64,000 bases of DNA from Pelagadaptatus aseana (GTDB lineage: Bacteria; Pseudomonadota; Gammaproteobacteria; Pseudomonadales; Cellvibrionaceae). The notes under the pieces were generated by a model. The model was given only the letters and a program-made list of their open reading frames with translations. It did no database searches and was not told where the DNA came from. The stretch covers positions 186,001 through 250,000 of the forward strand of contig BAABNI010000005.1 of NCBI GenBank assembly GCA_040365065.1, given 5' to 3'. Position numbers and translations under genes: made by a program. Of this stretch, positions 43,794 to 52,930 are shown piece by piece. Numbering within the stretch: position 1 is the first letter of the stretch; every line of letters starts with the position of its first letter.

Positions 43794-44123
43794 TCATTCC
43801 TGAGGTTGTTCGGCCATTGCTCGAGCGGCTTCCCGCTCTTCAACATAGGCAATGGCATCGCTGACGGCTTTACTGACTTTTTCTTCAATTTCGGCTAACT
43901 CTTGGGTCGACATAAAAAAGGTCATGTCGACATCGTGACGAATGTAGCGCGGCGGTAGACGATTGAGTGCAACACAGGCTGCGTCGGCGAGAAAGTCACC
44001 GTCGGTGCGGCTGCGCTCACTGGTTTTCTGGAGTTCGACCAATACCAGATTTTCGTAATAGTTGTGTACTGAGTCGACTCCACTGGCGATGTGTTCGACT
44101 CGTTGTCCTGCGCCGAGTAGCAT
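43794..44123 (-). CDS. ComFB-domain protein (candidate c-di-GMP receptor)
   Basis: Cytoplasmic protein of 109 residues that is almost entirely a ComFB domain: VHNYYENLVLVELQ, then DFLADAACVALNRLPPRYIRHDVDMTFFMS and a helical tail. The LNRLPPRYIRHDVD stretch is the family hallmark. ComFB proteins in Bacillus and cyanobacteria bind c-di-GMP (some also cAMP). A diguanylate cyclase gene lies 2 kb away and the c-di-GMP-controlled MSHA operon begins 3.4 kb away, so a role in surface behaviour is a fair guess. It is upstream of and probably co-transcribed with the cyclotransferase gene. Confidence 0.85.
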   Translation of the reverse strand: MLLGAGQRVEHIASGVDSVHNYYENLVLVELQKTSERSRTDGDFLADAACVALNRLPPRYIRHDVDMTFFMSTQELAEIEEKVSKAVSDAIAYVEEREAARAMAEQPQE

Positions 44124-44196
44124 GATGTTCTCCTTAGGCCTTGTTTCTTATGTTTCCAGTGTAGTCCTTTTGTTGCCGCTTGTTGATGCTATCGCG

Positions 44197-46275
44197 CTAT
44201 CTCTTTTTACGAATCAGATCCCGGATCTGGAACCGGGCCGGGTTTAATGCCTTTTGCAGCTCGCGCCCCATGGGCATGGGGTCGCCATTGATCTGGGCGG
44301 CGAGCATCATGGAGCACAGTGGAATATAGGCCAGTCCCCGTGAGCCATAACCGGTGCTGATGAAAAGGTTGGGGTGGTAGGGGCCGGGGCGGGGTATCTC
44401 CGAGCGCGCGTTTTTGCGCAGCAGCTGGAAGTCCTGATCAAAGGCCTCGCTGTTGGGGGCCGGGCCGGTCAGTGGCAGGTAATCGGGACTGGTGCAGCGC
44501 AGTGCAGCTCGCCCATCGACATCGTCGGCAGTGAATGCTGAGTTTGTCAGACCGGGAAATTGCTCGCGCAGGCGCTGCAGATTCTGACGGTGATCGTCTG
44601 CGGTGGTGGCGGTTGACAGGCTGCCAAGATCAAAACTGGCCCCGAGGCAGTGGTGATCATGGTGTGCCGGGGCAATATAGCCCTCGCCGCACAGGACGGT
44701 TTTAAGTCGGCGGCTGCTCGGGTCGGCTGGGATTTGAGTGATCTGTCCGCGCACCGGTTTCAGTGGCAGTTCCCGGGTCTGGGAGAAGCTCTGGCTGGCG
44801 TTAGCGCAGCAAATAATGGCGGTAGTTGCGCTGGCAATGCATTGATTGTCGCCGTCGAGCAGCTGCCATTGATCATCACGGTGTTGCAGGTTTGAGACAG
44901 GCTGATCGAATTGGGCGTTGATGCGCGGGTGTTGCAGCAAATGCTCGCAGACCAGCGGAGGGATCAGCCAGCCGGAGCGCGGGAAAAACAGTCCGCCCTG
45001 CGCCAGATCAATGCCGGCAAGGGTGCTGGCTGTCTCTTTATCGATGCGCCTTGTCAGGTGTTCGCTTGATAATGCCTCGGCAATCAGTTGCTGCTGTTGT
45101 TCGGTTTTATCGCTCTGAGCCAGTTGGATAACGCCGCACTGTTCACCCAGTTGCGGCTGTTGTTGCCACAGTGGCGTGTAATGACGTTGGGCAAACTGCA
45201 GTGCCGCCAGATTGAAGTCGCTGAGGGTTTCTTGGCGGTGGGAGAGTTTGGCGTAGAGGATGCCCTGAGGGTTGCCCGAGGCTTCCTGCCCCGGTTTGCT
45301 GTGGCGCTCAATGACAGTGATCTGCCAGCCTTTGTCTGCCAGGTTGCGGGCAATTTGACAGCCGGCGAGGCCGGCGCCAATTACCAGCGCCTGCTTTTGC
45401 TTGGTGGGCTGGTCTTCGAGCGGGGCGCGCCTCTGGGAATAGTGCCAGGGTGCAGCATTAGGGCTGTTGAAATGGCTCTCCTTGAAGGTCTCTGGTTCGG
45501 GCAGGGTTGCTGGCGTGTCCAGGTGGCCGCGCAGCATGTCGCGCTTGTGGCCAAAGCCCTGAACCTTTTCGATGGCAAAGCCGCATTCCCTGAGGCCGCG
45601 CTTGACGATGCCCGCGGCGGTGAAGGTAGCAAAACTGGTGCCGGAGTGGCTCAGTTGCTGCATTCTCAAAAACAACTCCGGCTGCCACATATCGGGGTTT
45701 TTGGCGGGGGCAAAGCCGTCCAGAAACCAGGCATCAACCGGACACTGGGGCAGGCTGAAGGCGGGGTGGGTGCTTGCTAACAATTGTTCAAAGCCGTTGC
45801 TGGCGTCGTCAATAATCAGGGTCAGTTGTACGCGCCCGCCATCAAATAAAAGCGTATGAAAGCCGGGGCAGGGTTCGTCCGGATACTGCTCGCAGAGATT
45901 TTGGCTGAAGTAGGACAGCTCATCCCACAGTGAGAGGGCCCGGGATAATTCGGGTTTGGCAATGGGGTGCTTTTCTACGCTGATAAACTGCAGCTGCGCG
46001 TTTTCTGGCGCGGTTTGTTGCCACAGCTGCCATGCCGCCAGAAAGTTGAGGCCGGTACCAAAGCCGGTTTCAGCAATCACAAAGCGATCGCTGTCACCCA
46101 GTTGTTGCCAGCGTTGCGGCAGGTGGTTGTGTTGCAGAAAGACGTAGCGGGTTTCTTCCAGACCGTTGGCTTTGGAGAAGTAAACGTCGTCGAACTGGCT
46201 GGAAATGGGCTGGCCGTCGTCGCTCCATTGCAATTGGGCCAAGTGGCCCGGAGGGTGGTCGTGTTTGTCTGTCAT
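44197..46275 (-). CDS. mnmC: Bifunctional tRNA mnm5s2U biosynthesis protein MnmC
   Basis: Two-domain enzyme of 692 residues (E. coli 668). The N-terminal methyltransferase (MnmD, about 1-250) has DDVYFSKANGLEETRYVFL, ETGFGTGLNFLAAW and PVDAWFLDGFAPAKNPDMW. The C-terminal FAD oxidoreductase starts with ALVIGAGLAGCQIARNLADKG and includes SGNPQGILYAKLSHR and the ending STGYGSRGLAYIPLCSMMLAAQING. It converts cmnm5U34 to mnm5U34 in tRNA. The fldB gene is three bases upstream, so the two form a unit. Confidence 0.96.
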   Translation of the reverse strand: MTDKHDHPPGHLAQLQWSDDGQPISSQFDDVYFSKANGLEETRYVFLQHNHLPQRWQQLGDSDRFVIAETGFGTGLNFLAAWQLWQQTAPENAQLQFISVEKHPIAKPELSRALSLWDELSYFSQNLCEQYPDEPCPGFHTLLFDGGRVQLTLIIDDASNGFEQLLASTHPAFSLPQCPVDAWFLDGFAPAKNPDMWQPELFLRMQQLSHSGTSFATFTAAGIVKRGLRECGFAIEKVQGFGHKRDMLRGHLDTPATLPEPETFKESHFNSPNAAPWHYSQRRAPLEDQPTKQKQALVIGAGLAGCQIARNLADKGWQITVIERHSKPGQEASGNPQGILYAKLSHRQETLSDFNLAALQFAQRHYTPLWQQQPQLGEQCGVIQLAQSDKTEQQQQLIAEALSSEHLTRRIDKETASTLAGIDLAQGGLFFPRSGWLIPPLVCEHLLQHPRINAQFDQPVSNLQHRDDQWQLLDGDNQCIASATTAIICCANASQSFSQTRELPLKPVRGQITQIPADPSSRRLKTVLCGEGYIAPAHHDHHCLGASFDLGSLSTATTADDHRQNLQRLREQFPGLTNSAFTADDVDGRAALRCTSPDYLPLTGPAPNSEAFDQDFQLLRKNARSEIPRPGPYHPNLFISTGYGSRGLAYIPLCSMMLAAQINGDPMPMGRELQKALNPARFQIRDLIRKKR

Positions 46276-46277
46276 GG

Positions 46278-46814
46278 TTACAGGCCAAATTCATGATGCA
46301 GCTGGGCCACCCACTGGCGAATCCGGTCATCGCTCTGCTCAAACTGGGTTTCATCGTCCAGTGCCAGCCCAACAAAATGGCTTTGATCGGTGGTCAGGGC
46401 TTTGGATGCTTCGAATTCGTAGCCCTGATTGGGCCAGTGTCCAACCATCTCGGCGCCGCATTTGCGGGCTTTGTGATACAGATAGCCCATGGCATCGACA
46501 AACCATTCCGGGTAGCCTTCTTGATCCCCCATGCCATAGACGGCCACTTTCTTGCCGGTCAGATCCAGCTCGTCGATGTCGTCCCAGATCTCTTCCCAGT
46601 CTTCCTGCAGTTCGCCGTAATCCCAGGTGGGAATGCCAAAGATAATAAAATCGTAGAAACCGGCTTCGACAATGGGGGTGTCGGTGATGTTGAAGGTGTC
46701 TACTGCCGGCGCCCCGGGGGTCTGGCTGAAGGCTTGCTGGATCTTTTCGCCGGCCATTTCGGTGTAACAGGTGGAGCTGCCGTAAAACAGGCCTATGGGT
46801 GCCTTGGCGGTCAT
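46278..46814 (-). CDS. fldB: Flavodoxin FldB-like
   Basis: Long-chain flavodoxin of 178 residues that carries FMN and donates electrons in the cytoplasm. IGLFYGSSTCYTEMAGEKI is the FMN phosphate loop; FGIPTWDYGELQEDWEEIWDDIDELDL and VYGMGDQEGYPEWFVDAMG bind the isoalloxazine ring, and GYEFEASKAL with FVGLALDDETQ is the long-chain insert. Sequence is near-identical in pattern to E. coli FldB. Three bases separate it from mnmC, perhaps supplying electrons for related enzymes (inference). Confidence 0.93.
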   Translation of the reverse strand: MTAKAPIGLFYGSSTCYTEMAGEKIQQAFSQTPGAPAVDTFNITDTPIVEAGFYDFIIFGIPTWDYGELQEDWEEIWDDIDELDLTGKKVAVYGMGDQEGYPEWFVDAMGYLYHKARKCGAEMVGHWPNQGYEFEASKALTTDQSHFVGLALDDETQFEQSDDRIRQWVAQLHHEFGL

Positions 46815-46844
46815 AAATCGTACTTCCAGTGGGCAAAGGGGGGA

Positions 46845-47321
46845 TTATACCGCGTTTGTGAATCCCTGTTGGCGCCAGGCTTCGTACACCATGACGGAGG
46901 CGGCATTGGACAAATTCATGCTGCGGCTGTTGGTCTGCATGGGGATTCTGACAATGTCGTTGGGCGCCATGCTGTTGAGTATGTCGTCAGGCAGGCCGCG
47001 GGTTTCCGGGCCAAATACCAGATAATCCCCCGCCTTGAACTCGATGTCCGTGTACCAGGATTTCCCCTTGGTGCTGATGGCGTAGAGGTTTTGCGGCTGG
47101 CAGTTCTGCAGGAAGTCTTGCCAGCTGTCGTGAACCTGCATGTCTTTCCATTCGCCGTAGTCGAGGCCCGCTCGGCGCAGGCGTTTGTCGTCCAGCTCAA
47201 AAGCAATGGGTTTGATCAGGTGCAGGGCGGCGCCGGTGTTGGCACACAGGCGAATAATGTTGCCGGTATTGGGCGGAATTTCCGGTTGATAGAGGACGAT
47301 ATTGAGTATGGCTTGGGGCAT
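46845..47321 (-). CDS. trmL: tRNA (cytidine(34)-2'-O)-methyltransferase
   Basis: SPOUT methyltransferase of 158 residues (E. coli TrmL 157) that methylates the 2'-OH of C34 or cmnm5U34 in tRNA-Leu. LNIVLYQPEIPPNTGNIIRLCANTGAALHLIKP, YLVFGPETRGLP (SAM knot loop) and IPMQTNSRSMNLSNAASVMVYEAWRQ are all present. Likely the first gene of a trmL-fldB-mnmC unit. It is divergent from the MSHA operon. Confidence 0.96.
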   Translation of the reverse strand: MPQAILNIVLYQPEIPPNTGNIIRLCANTGAALHLIKPIAFELDDKRLRRAGLDYGEWKDMQVHDSWQDFLQNCQPQNLYAISTKGKSWYTDIEFKAGDYLVFGPETRGLPDDILNSMAPNDIVRIPMQTNSRSMNLSNAASVMVYEAWRQQGFTNAV

Positions 47322-47536
47322 AGTGTCGGGTCTTTTTCTGACTGAAATCCGGCGTCTGTCCGGAAGTCTTAAAAAAATGAGTCAATTTAAGTGGATATAT
47401 TAGAGTTCTTTATAAAAAGTGGCTAATATCTCTTTGAATAAGAAGGATTTTATCTGATTTCTTTGTGTGTCTGTGTCTCTCAGCTCGGATTTTGAGCGAC
47501 ATCATACTCGACCATAACGCCGGGGGCGAAAGTTTG
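47322..47536 (+). promoter_or_regulatory. Upstream region of the MSHA operon
   Basis: A 215-base gap between divergent trmL and mshI that must carry both promoters. It is AT-rich around 47384-47465, with TAATAT at 47424-47429 a possible -10 box. I see no clear -35 box or palindromic operator. An in-frame GTG at 47465 could also begin mshI and would turn the last 70 bases into coding sequence. Confidence 0.35.
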
Positions 47537-48466
47537 GTGAGCCTGAAGAGCTTGTTGAATCGTTTTAAAAGCAGCCAGAATGCGGGCGCGCTGGGTCTCG
47601 GCATGTGCCCGGATGGTTTTTCCGTAGCCCGTTTTACCCCGGGTGCTGAGGGCCCCACCCTCAAGCAATGTGACTTCCTGCTGAATATGGATGGCGCGCC
47701 ACCGGTTGCCGAACTGAAAAATCGCGTTCACGACTACAAGCTGCAAGGGGCCGACTGCCACGTCTGTCTGCCCGTCAGCGAGTACAACCTGTTGCTGGTA
47801 GAGGCGCCCAAGGTTCCCGAGGAAGAATTGCGCGAAGCGATTCGCTGGAAGGTCAAGGATCTGTTGCCCTACCCGCTGGAAGAGGCCGCAATCGACGTGT
47901 TTCCGCTGCCGCCTGAGAGTTCCCGGGGTCGCAATATGGTCTATGCCGTGGCGATGCCCGAGGCCGAGGTGTTAAGAATCAAGGCCATGCTCGACGAAGT
48001 CGGGTTGAAACTGGCGTCCCTTGGCATCATGGAGTTGGCCCTGCGCAATCTGACTGAGCAGATTGTCGAGGATGAGCGCGGTATCTGTCTGGTGTACCTC
48101 AAACAGAACCGCGGTTTGCTGGTGCTGCTCAAGGGCAGTTCGGTCTTTCTGTCGCGTCAGTTTGATGTCAATTACAACGCCGGTCTGTTCGATGAGCTGC
48201 CGGAAGATCAGCTGATCCTCGAGTTGCAGCGCAGTCTCGACTACTACGAGAGACAAATGGGGCAGGCGCCACCGGGCAAGATCCTGTTCTGCGGTGAAAA
48301 TGTTTCTGGCGACAAGATTACAGAAACTCTGCAAGGGGCGTTTCGCTCTGAGGTTGCGGTACTGGATGTGTCACCTTTAACGGGGGCCGAAGTATTTGAA
48401 TCATCACTGCTTAACCTGGCGCTGCCCGCCATAGGCGCGGCCATGACTCAGGGAGGCAATTCATGA
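47537..48466 (+). CDS. mshI: MSHA biogenesis protein MshI (PilM-like)
   Basis: Cytoplasmic actin-like ATPase-fold protein of about 309 residues, the PilM analogue that links the inner-membrane assembly complex. The GTG at 47537 (VSLKSLLNRFK) is preferred as start because it follows GGGGG at a normal distance; TTG 47534 or GTG 47465 are alternatives. LGLGMCPDGFSVARF, VCLPVSEYNLLLVEAPKVPEEELREAIRWKVKDLLPY and LILELQRSLDYYERQMG match MshI. The stop overlaps the next gene by four bases (ATGA). First gene of the 16.5-kb operon; the usual upstream mshH is absent here. Confidence 0.9.
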   Translation: MSLKSLLNRFKSSQNAGALGLGMCPDGFSVARFTPGAEGPTLKQCDFLLNMDGAPPVAELKNRVHDYKLQGADCHVCLPVSEYNLLLVEAPKVPEEELREAIRWKVKDLLPYPLEEAAIDVFPLPPESSRGRNMVYAVAMPEAEVLRIKAMLDEVGLKLASLGIMELALRNLTEQIVEDERGICLVYLKQNRGLLVLLKGSSVFLSRQFDVNYNAGLFDELPEDQLILELQRSLDYYERQMGQAPPGKILFCGENVSGDKITETLQGAFRSEVAVLDVSPLTGAEVFESSLLNLALPAIGAAMTQGGNS

Positions 48467-49147
48467 GTCAGGTGCGCCAGGAAGTCGATCTGTATTTGCC
48501 CCATCTGCGGCCCAGTGTCGATTGGTTGTCGCCGGTCAACAGTTTATTGATTGTGGTTGCGGCTACGCTGTTGATGTCGCTGCTGGCCTTGTTGACCTGG
48601 CAGGGCAATCAAAAGTTGCAGGATGATATTGCCGCCTTAACCCAAAAAAAACCGGGATACCCAAACTCAGATTGAACGTATTTCTGCCCGCTTGCCCAAG
48701 AGTCAGGCGCAGCAGCTGGATTTGCAAATTGCCGAACTGCGTGAACAAATTGTTCAGCGCCAGCGTATTAAGAGTCTGGTTGAAGCCCAGAATCTGGGCA
48801 ATGCCGATGGTTTTTCCGGGCAGATGGAAGGCTTGGCGCGGCAGATCCCCGGGGAAATGTATCTGCAGGGATTTCGCTTGGAATCCGGCGGTTCTCAGGT
48901 GTCACTGACGGGCATGGCCCTTAAGCCGGAGTCGGTGCCTCTGTATGTCGAACAACTGCAGGGCGAAGCCGCCTTTGCAAACAGTCAGTTCGGGGTCATG
49001 GCCATTGAGCGACAGACCAGTCAAGCGGCGGTGAGTTTCAGAATGGCGCCTGCCGCCAGTTTTGATCAGGCCGGTGCTCAGGTAGCCACACCAACTGCGC
49101 CGGTGCAGGGTGCTGCTCCGACAGTCGTTGAGGGAGAGCAGCCATGA
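48463..49147 (+). pseudogene. PilN-domain MSHA protein (MshI2) split by a one-base frameshift
   Basis: Frame 1 runs 48463-48675 (70 residues: LYLPHLRPSVDWLSPVNSLL, then a membrane helix) and stops soon after an eight-A tract at 48644-48651. In frame 2 the sequence continues without break to 49147 (SQAQQLDLQIAELREQIVQRQ, then GEMYLQGFRLES and MALKPESVPLYVEQLQ). With seven A instead of eight the junction reads TQKNRDTQTQIERIS and a single protein of about 227 residues results, matching PilN-type proteins with one helix and a coiled coil. It sits between mshI and mshJ with four-base overlaps on both sides. A true mutation, phase variation by slippage, or a sequencing error are all possible. Confidence 0.85.
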
Positions 49148-49851
49148 TGGATTCGCTCAATAATTCCGAACTGGCTCAAAAGTATCAGGTTCTCTCTACC
49201 CGGGAGAAGGTGTTGCTGATCGGTGCGGCGGTGGTGGTGCTGTTTCTGTTGTTCAATCTGATGCTGCTCACTCCTCTCGATGAAAAGCGGGTACGGCTGC
49301 AAAACGCTCTGGCCAAAGAGCAGGAGCAGCAGGTGGCTCTATCCCAGCAGCTGGTAACCCTGTCAGAAGCCTTGGCCAGTGATCCGGACAAAGCCAAAAA
49401 GCAGCAGTTACAGGCTTTGAGCAAGCAGTTACAAACTCTTGATAAGGCGCTGGCCGAAATGTCGGCGGGTCTGGTGCCGGCCGGTCAGTTGGCTGTGGTA
49501 TTAAGGCAGGTGCTTGAGAATCTGGACGGGGTGGATCTGGTGTCCATGAACACTCTGGCGGTGGAAGAATTAAAATTTGCGGTGCCGCAACAGGCGGCGA
49601 CAGAGCAGGTCGATATTGAAAGCCTGAGCGATGCAGTGGACGATGGCTCGGTGGGCATGTTCAAGCACGGCGTGGCAATTAAATTCAGTGGCAGCTATTT
49701 TGCGGTGATTGATTACCTCAAAGCACTGGAAGAGTTGCAATGGCGCTTCTATTGGGAGTTGGTTGACTATCAGGTTGCGGACTATCCGAAAGCCAGTGTC
49801 GAGTTGCAGGTGTATACCTTGTCTACCGAAATCGGCGCTTTGGGTAGTTGA
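49144..49851 (+). CDS. mshJ: MSHA biogenesis protein MshJ (PilO-like)
   Basis: Inner-membrane protein of 235 residues: one N-terminal helix (VLLIGAAVVVLFLLFNLMLL), a long coiled coil (LQNALAKEQEQQVALSQQL, then KKQQLQALSKQLQTLDKAL), and a C-terminal ferredoxin-like domain with LAVVLRQVLENLDGVDLVSMNTL and YFAVIDYLKALEELQW, as in MshJ/PilO. Pairs with the PilN-domain protein in the periplasmic alignment complex. The start overlaps the preceding stop (ATGA). Confidence 0.88.
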   Translation: MMDSLNNSELAQKYQVLSTREKVLLIGAAVVVLFLLFNLMLLTPLDEKRVRLQNALAKEQEQQVALSQQLVTLSEALASDPDKAKKQQLQALSKQLQTLDKALAEMSAGLVPAGQLAVVLRQVLENLDGVDLVSMNTLAVEELKFAVPQQAATEQVDIESLSDAVDDGSVGMFKHGVAIKFSGSYFAVIDYLKALEELQWRFYWELVDYQVADYPKASVELQVYTLSTEIGALGS

Positions 49852-49861
49852 GGTTTATGTT

Positions 49862-50221
49862 ATGAAACAACAAAAGAATAAACCCAGCCAGATGATTCGA
49901 TGTGTCAGTACCTCTGTTCTAGCGCTGTTACTGGCGACTTTGTCGAGCAATCTACTGGCAGAGTCTCTGCAAGATCCAACCCGGCCGTTGTTCCAATTGG
50001 CTGGTGCGCCAGACCAATCCGAGCAGGGATTAAAGCTGGAATCAATTTTGGTGGCTGGCAAACGCAAAGTGGCTGTGATCAATGGTCAGCCGGTTACCGA
50101 GGCGCAATCTGTGAACGGTGCGCGAATAGAAAAAATTTTCCCGGATAGAGTGATTGTGCTGCATCAGGGTAAAACCAAATCATTGAGTTTAATAACTTCC
50201 GTCAGATCGGTAAAACCATGA
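49862..50221 (+). CDS. mshK: MSHA biogenesis protein MshK (PilP-like)
   Basis: Exported protein of 119 residues from the ATG at 49862, ten bases after mshJ. The signal peptide is followed by QDPTRPLFQLAG, the family start of the mature protein, and the beta-rich core LKLESILVAGKRKVAVINGQPVTEAQSVNGARIEKIFPDRVIVLHQG typical of GspC/PilP-type domains. It likely connects the inner-membrane complex to the MshL secretin. The stop overlaps the start of mshL (ATGA). Confidence 0.88.
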   Translation: MKQQKNKPSQMIRCVSTSVLALLLATLSSNLLAESLQDPTRPLFQLAGAPDQSEQGLKLESILVAGKRKVAVINGQPVTEAQSVNGARIEKIFPDRVIVLHQGKTKSLSLITSVRSVKP

Positions 50222-51948
50222 GCGGGGGTTCAGGAATGCGTATGAAACCATCGATGAAACATCTTCTGTTGGGGGCGTCGGCTCTGCTTTTATCGGCTTG
50301 CCAGACAAGTTCTGTCAATACGGCTGTTGGGCCGGTAGAGCGCCAGTCTGAAACCATAGAGCAGGCGGCCAATCAATATTCTAAAGACAGCAAGCCAGCG
50401 GTCAGTTCGGAAAAGTCGGTGGTTGATCAATTGCTGCTGGCCGGAGGTGCGGCGGAGTCTAAGACCAAGGCAGAAGTTGAAGATGAAACCTTTGATGTGT
50501 CTGTTATAGACATTAACTCCCGGGATTTTTTCCTGGGGCTGGTCGCAGGTACCGATCTCAATGTGGTGGTGCATCCAGAAGTCACGGGCACGGTGTCGCT
50601 GGGATTGAAAAATGTCACCATTGAAGAAGTGTTGGCGACGGTTCGTGATATCTATGGCTACGAATACAAGCTCAACGGTTCCATTTACACCATTTATCCG
50701 CGCAAGCTGCGCACCGAAATTTTTAAAATTGATTATCTCGATGTCAAGCGTGTCGGTGTTTCCGATACCAGTATTCTGATCGGTAAAATTGACTCAGAGA
50801 GTGGCGATTCCAGCAGTTCTTCGTCAGACAGTGGCGATGAAACTTCCAACCTGTTCGGCCTGGCCGGGTTGACTTCTTCCGAAGGTGGAGCCGGTTCTGA
50901 AGCGATTTCTCCCGGGTCGCGCGTACAAACCCTGACCCGCACCGATTTCTGGACCTCTCTGCAGGAAACCATGATGGCCATGATCGGCACCGATGGTGTC
51001 AGTGGTGAGCGTATGGTGGTGGTGAACCCACAAGCTGGTCTGGTGGTGGTAAAAGCCTATCCACAGGAATTGAATGCGATTCGCCGTTTTCTTGATAAGT
51101 CAGAGTTGAGTGTTAAACGCCAGGTGATTCTGGAGACCAAAATTCTTGAAGTGCAGCTCAATGACAGTTTCAACGCTGGTATCAATTGGAATGCCATTAA
51201 TGGCCAGTTGCTGTTGACCAATAATGTCGTCGATTTTACCGCGCAACCTTCGATTGATACGGCTTCGGAAGCTGTCGGCGAAGTTTTTTCCTCGATCTTT
51301 ATGGTTAACGACATCACTACCCTGATTGATCTGCTGCAAACCCAGGGCAATGTGCAGGTGTTGTCGAGCCCGAGAGTGTCTACGGTCAATAATCAGAAGG
51401 CCATGATTCGGGTGGGTTCTGATGAATTTTTCCTGACCGGCTTGTCATCCGATACGGTATCTAACGCCTCTTCGACGGTCAGCACACCTGACGTTGAACT
51501 GTCGTCTTTCTTCAGCGGGATTGCGTTGGACGTAACGCCGCAAATTGCGGATAACGGTGAAGTGATTCTGCATATCCATCCGGTGGTCAGCACCATCAGT
51601 GACCAGGTGAAAGAATTTACCATTGGTAACAGTGAGTATTCGCTGCCATTGGCTCTGCGGGAAATTCGCGAATCCGATAGCATCGTGCGGGCCAGCAGTG
51701 GTCAAATTGTGGTGTTGGGCGGTTTGATGCAGGAGCGCCAAATAGATGTGAACTCAAAACATCCCTACATAGGGGATGTGCCGGTGGTTGATACCTTCTT
51801 CAAACGTAAAAACAATACGACAGTAAAAACCGAGCTGGTGATTCTGATGCGCCCTATCATTGTTGAGGATAACGAAGACTGGGCCAACGATATCCGTCAG
51901 TCCAACAGCCGGATTAAAGATCTGGGTAGTGCCTATCGCAACCGCTAA
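50218..51948 (+). CDS. mshL: MSHA pilus secretin MshL
   Basis: Outer-membrane secretin lipoprotein of 576 residues; multimers form the pilus exit pore. The lipobox is LLLSACQT near residue 25; Met7 (50236, after GGGGTTCAGGA) is an alternative start. A STN/N0-like domain lies around 90-160 (FFLGLVAGTDLNVVVHPEVTGTVSLGLKNVTIEEVL). A Ser/Asp-rich linker (GDSSSSSSDSGDE) precedes N1-like and then the secretin domain (LETKILEVQLNDSFNAGINW, NVQVLSSPRVSTVNNQKAMIRVG, GQIVVLGGLMQER). All hallmarks intact. Confidence 0.94.
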   Translation: MSGGSGMRMKPSMKHLLLGASALLLSACQTSSVNTAVGPVERQSETIEQAANQYSKDSKPAVSSEKSVVDQLLLAGGAAESKTKAEVEDETFDVSVIDINSRDFFLGLVAGTDLNVVVHPEVTGTVSLGLKNVTIEEVLATVRDIYGYEYKLNGSIYTIYPRKLRTEIFKIDYLDVKRVGVSDTSILIGKIDSESGDSSSSSSDSGDETSNLFGLAGLTSSEGGAGSEAISPGSRVQTLTRTDFWTSLQETMMAMIGTDGVSGERMVVVNPQAGLVVVKAYPQELNAIRRFLDKSELSVKRQVILETKILEVQLNDSFNAGINWNAINGQLLLTNNVVDFTAQPSIDTASEAVGEVFSSIFMVNDITTLIDLLQTQGNVQVLSSPRVSTVNNQKAMIRVGSDEFFLTGLSSDTVSNASSTVSTPDVELSSFFSGIALDVTPQIADNGEVILHIHPVVSTISDQVKEFTIGNSEYSLPLALREIRESDSIVRASSGQIVVLGGLMQERQIDVNSKHPYIGDVPVVDTFFKRKNNTTVKTELVILMRPIIVEDNEDWANDIRQSNSRIKDLGSAYRNR

Positions 51949-52006
51949 ATAGCGAGATTAAATAGTCACAACAACTACCACAGAGGTCCAACAAGAAGCA
52001 CACGCC

Positions 52007-52930
52007 ATGGCAATGTATTTGGAACATTTCGGACTGCAGGAAAGGCCTTTTTCCCTGACGCCCGATACCCAGTTTTTTCTCAATGGTCAAAGCCATCGCC
52101 AGGCATTAAACACCATGTTGCTGTCGCTGTCCCACAGCGAAGGCTTTATTAAAATTGTCGGTGAAGTCGGCACCGGTAAAACCATTCTTTGTCGTAAATT
52201 ATTGGCCTCTCTGGACAGCCGTTATCTGACGGCGTATGTGCCCAACCCCTACCTGACCCCGGATGAATTGAAATCCTATCTGGCCGGGGAGATCGGTGCC
52301 CAGTTAACCGACGACATGAAAGCCCATCAGGTGATGTTTTCAATATATCGTCGCTTGATTCAGTTGGCGCGTCGCGACAAGCGGGTGGTATTGATCATTG
52401 ATGAAGCTCAGGCGATGCCAGTGGAAACCATTGAAGCATTGCGGCTGCTGACCAATCTGGAAACGGAAAAACGCAAGCTGGTGCAGGTGGTGCTTCTGGG
52501 GCAGCCTGAATTGGATGACCTGCTGAATCGGCCCGATTTGCGTCAGTTGAAACAGCGCATTGTCTTCTCTGAATACCTCAAGCCTTTCTCATGGAAGGGC
52601 GTAAAAACCTATCTGGATTACCGTTTGAATGCGGCTGGAGCCACGGAGAAGGTTTTTTCTTCGCCTGCGGTCTGGCTGATTTACAAGGGATCAGGCGGCA
52701 TCCCCAGACTGATGAATGTTATTGCTCATAAAGCCATGATGCTGGCTTACGGACAGGGCGATAAAAAGGTTAAAGCGCGGCATGTGGCCAAGGCGATTGT
52801 CGATACGGATGAAAGTTCCCGCATTGGCAAATTTTACGCTTTGCGCTGGCGTCTGTTGTGGCCAGTAGTTGGGGCGGTTACTGCGACCCTGTGCATTCTT
52901 TTACCTCAGTGGCTGGGAGGTGCACTGTGA
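52007..52930 (+). CDS. mshM: MSHA biogenesis ATPase MshM (ExeA-like AAA)
   Basis: AAA ATPase of 307 residues. Start region YLEHFGLQERPFSLTPDTQFFLNG is that of ExeA/MshM proteins. Walker A is GEVGTGKTILCRKLL, Walker B VVLIIDEAQAMP, and sensor region LLGQPELDDLL. The C-terminus has one membrane helix (LLWPVVGAVTATLCILLPQW), so it is anchored in the inner membrane. In ExeA/GspA systems this protein helps secretin insertion. Met3 (52013) is an alternative start. The stop overlaps mshN by four bases. Confidence 0.92.
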   Translation: MAMYLEHFGLQERPFSLTPDTQFFLNGQSHRQALNTMLLSLSHSEGFIKIVGEVGTGKTILCRKLLASLDSRYLTAYVPNPYLTPDELKSYLAGEIGAQLTDDMKAHQVMFSIYRRLIQLARRDKRVVLIIDEAQAMPVETIEALRLLTNLETEKRKLVQVVLLGQPELDDLLNRPDLRQLKQRIVFSEYLKPFSWKGVKTYLDYRLNAAGATEKVFSSPAVWLIYKGSGGIPRLMNVIAHKAMMLAYGQGDKKVKARHVAKAIVDTDESSRIGKFYALRWRLLWPVVGAVTATLCILLPQWLGGAL

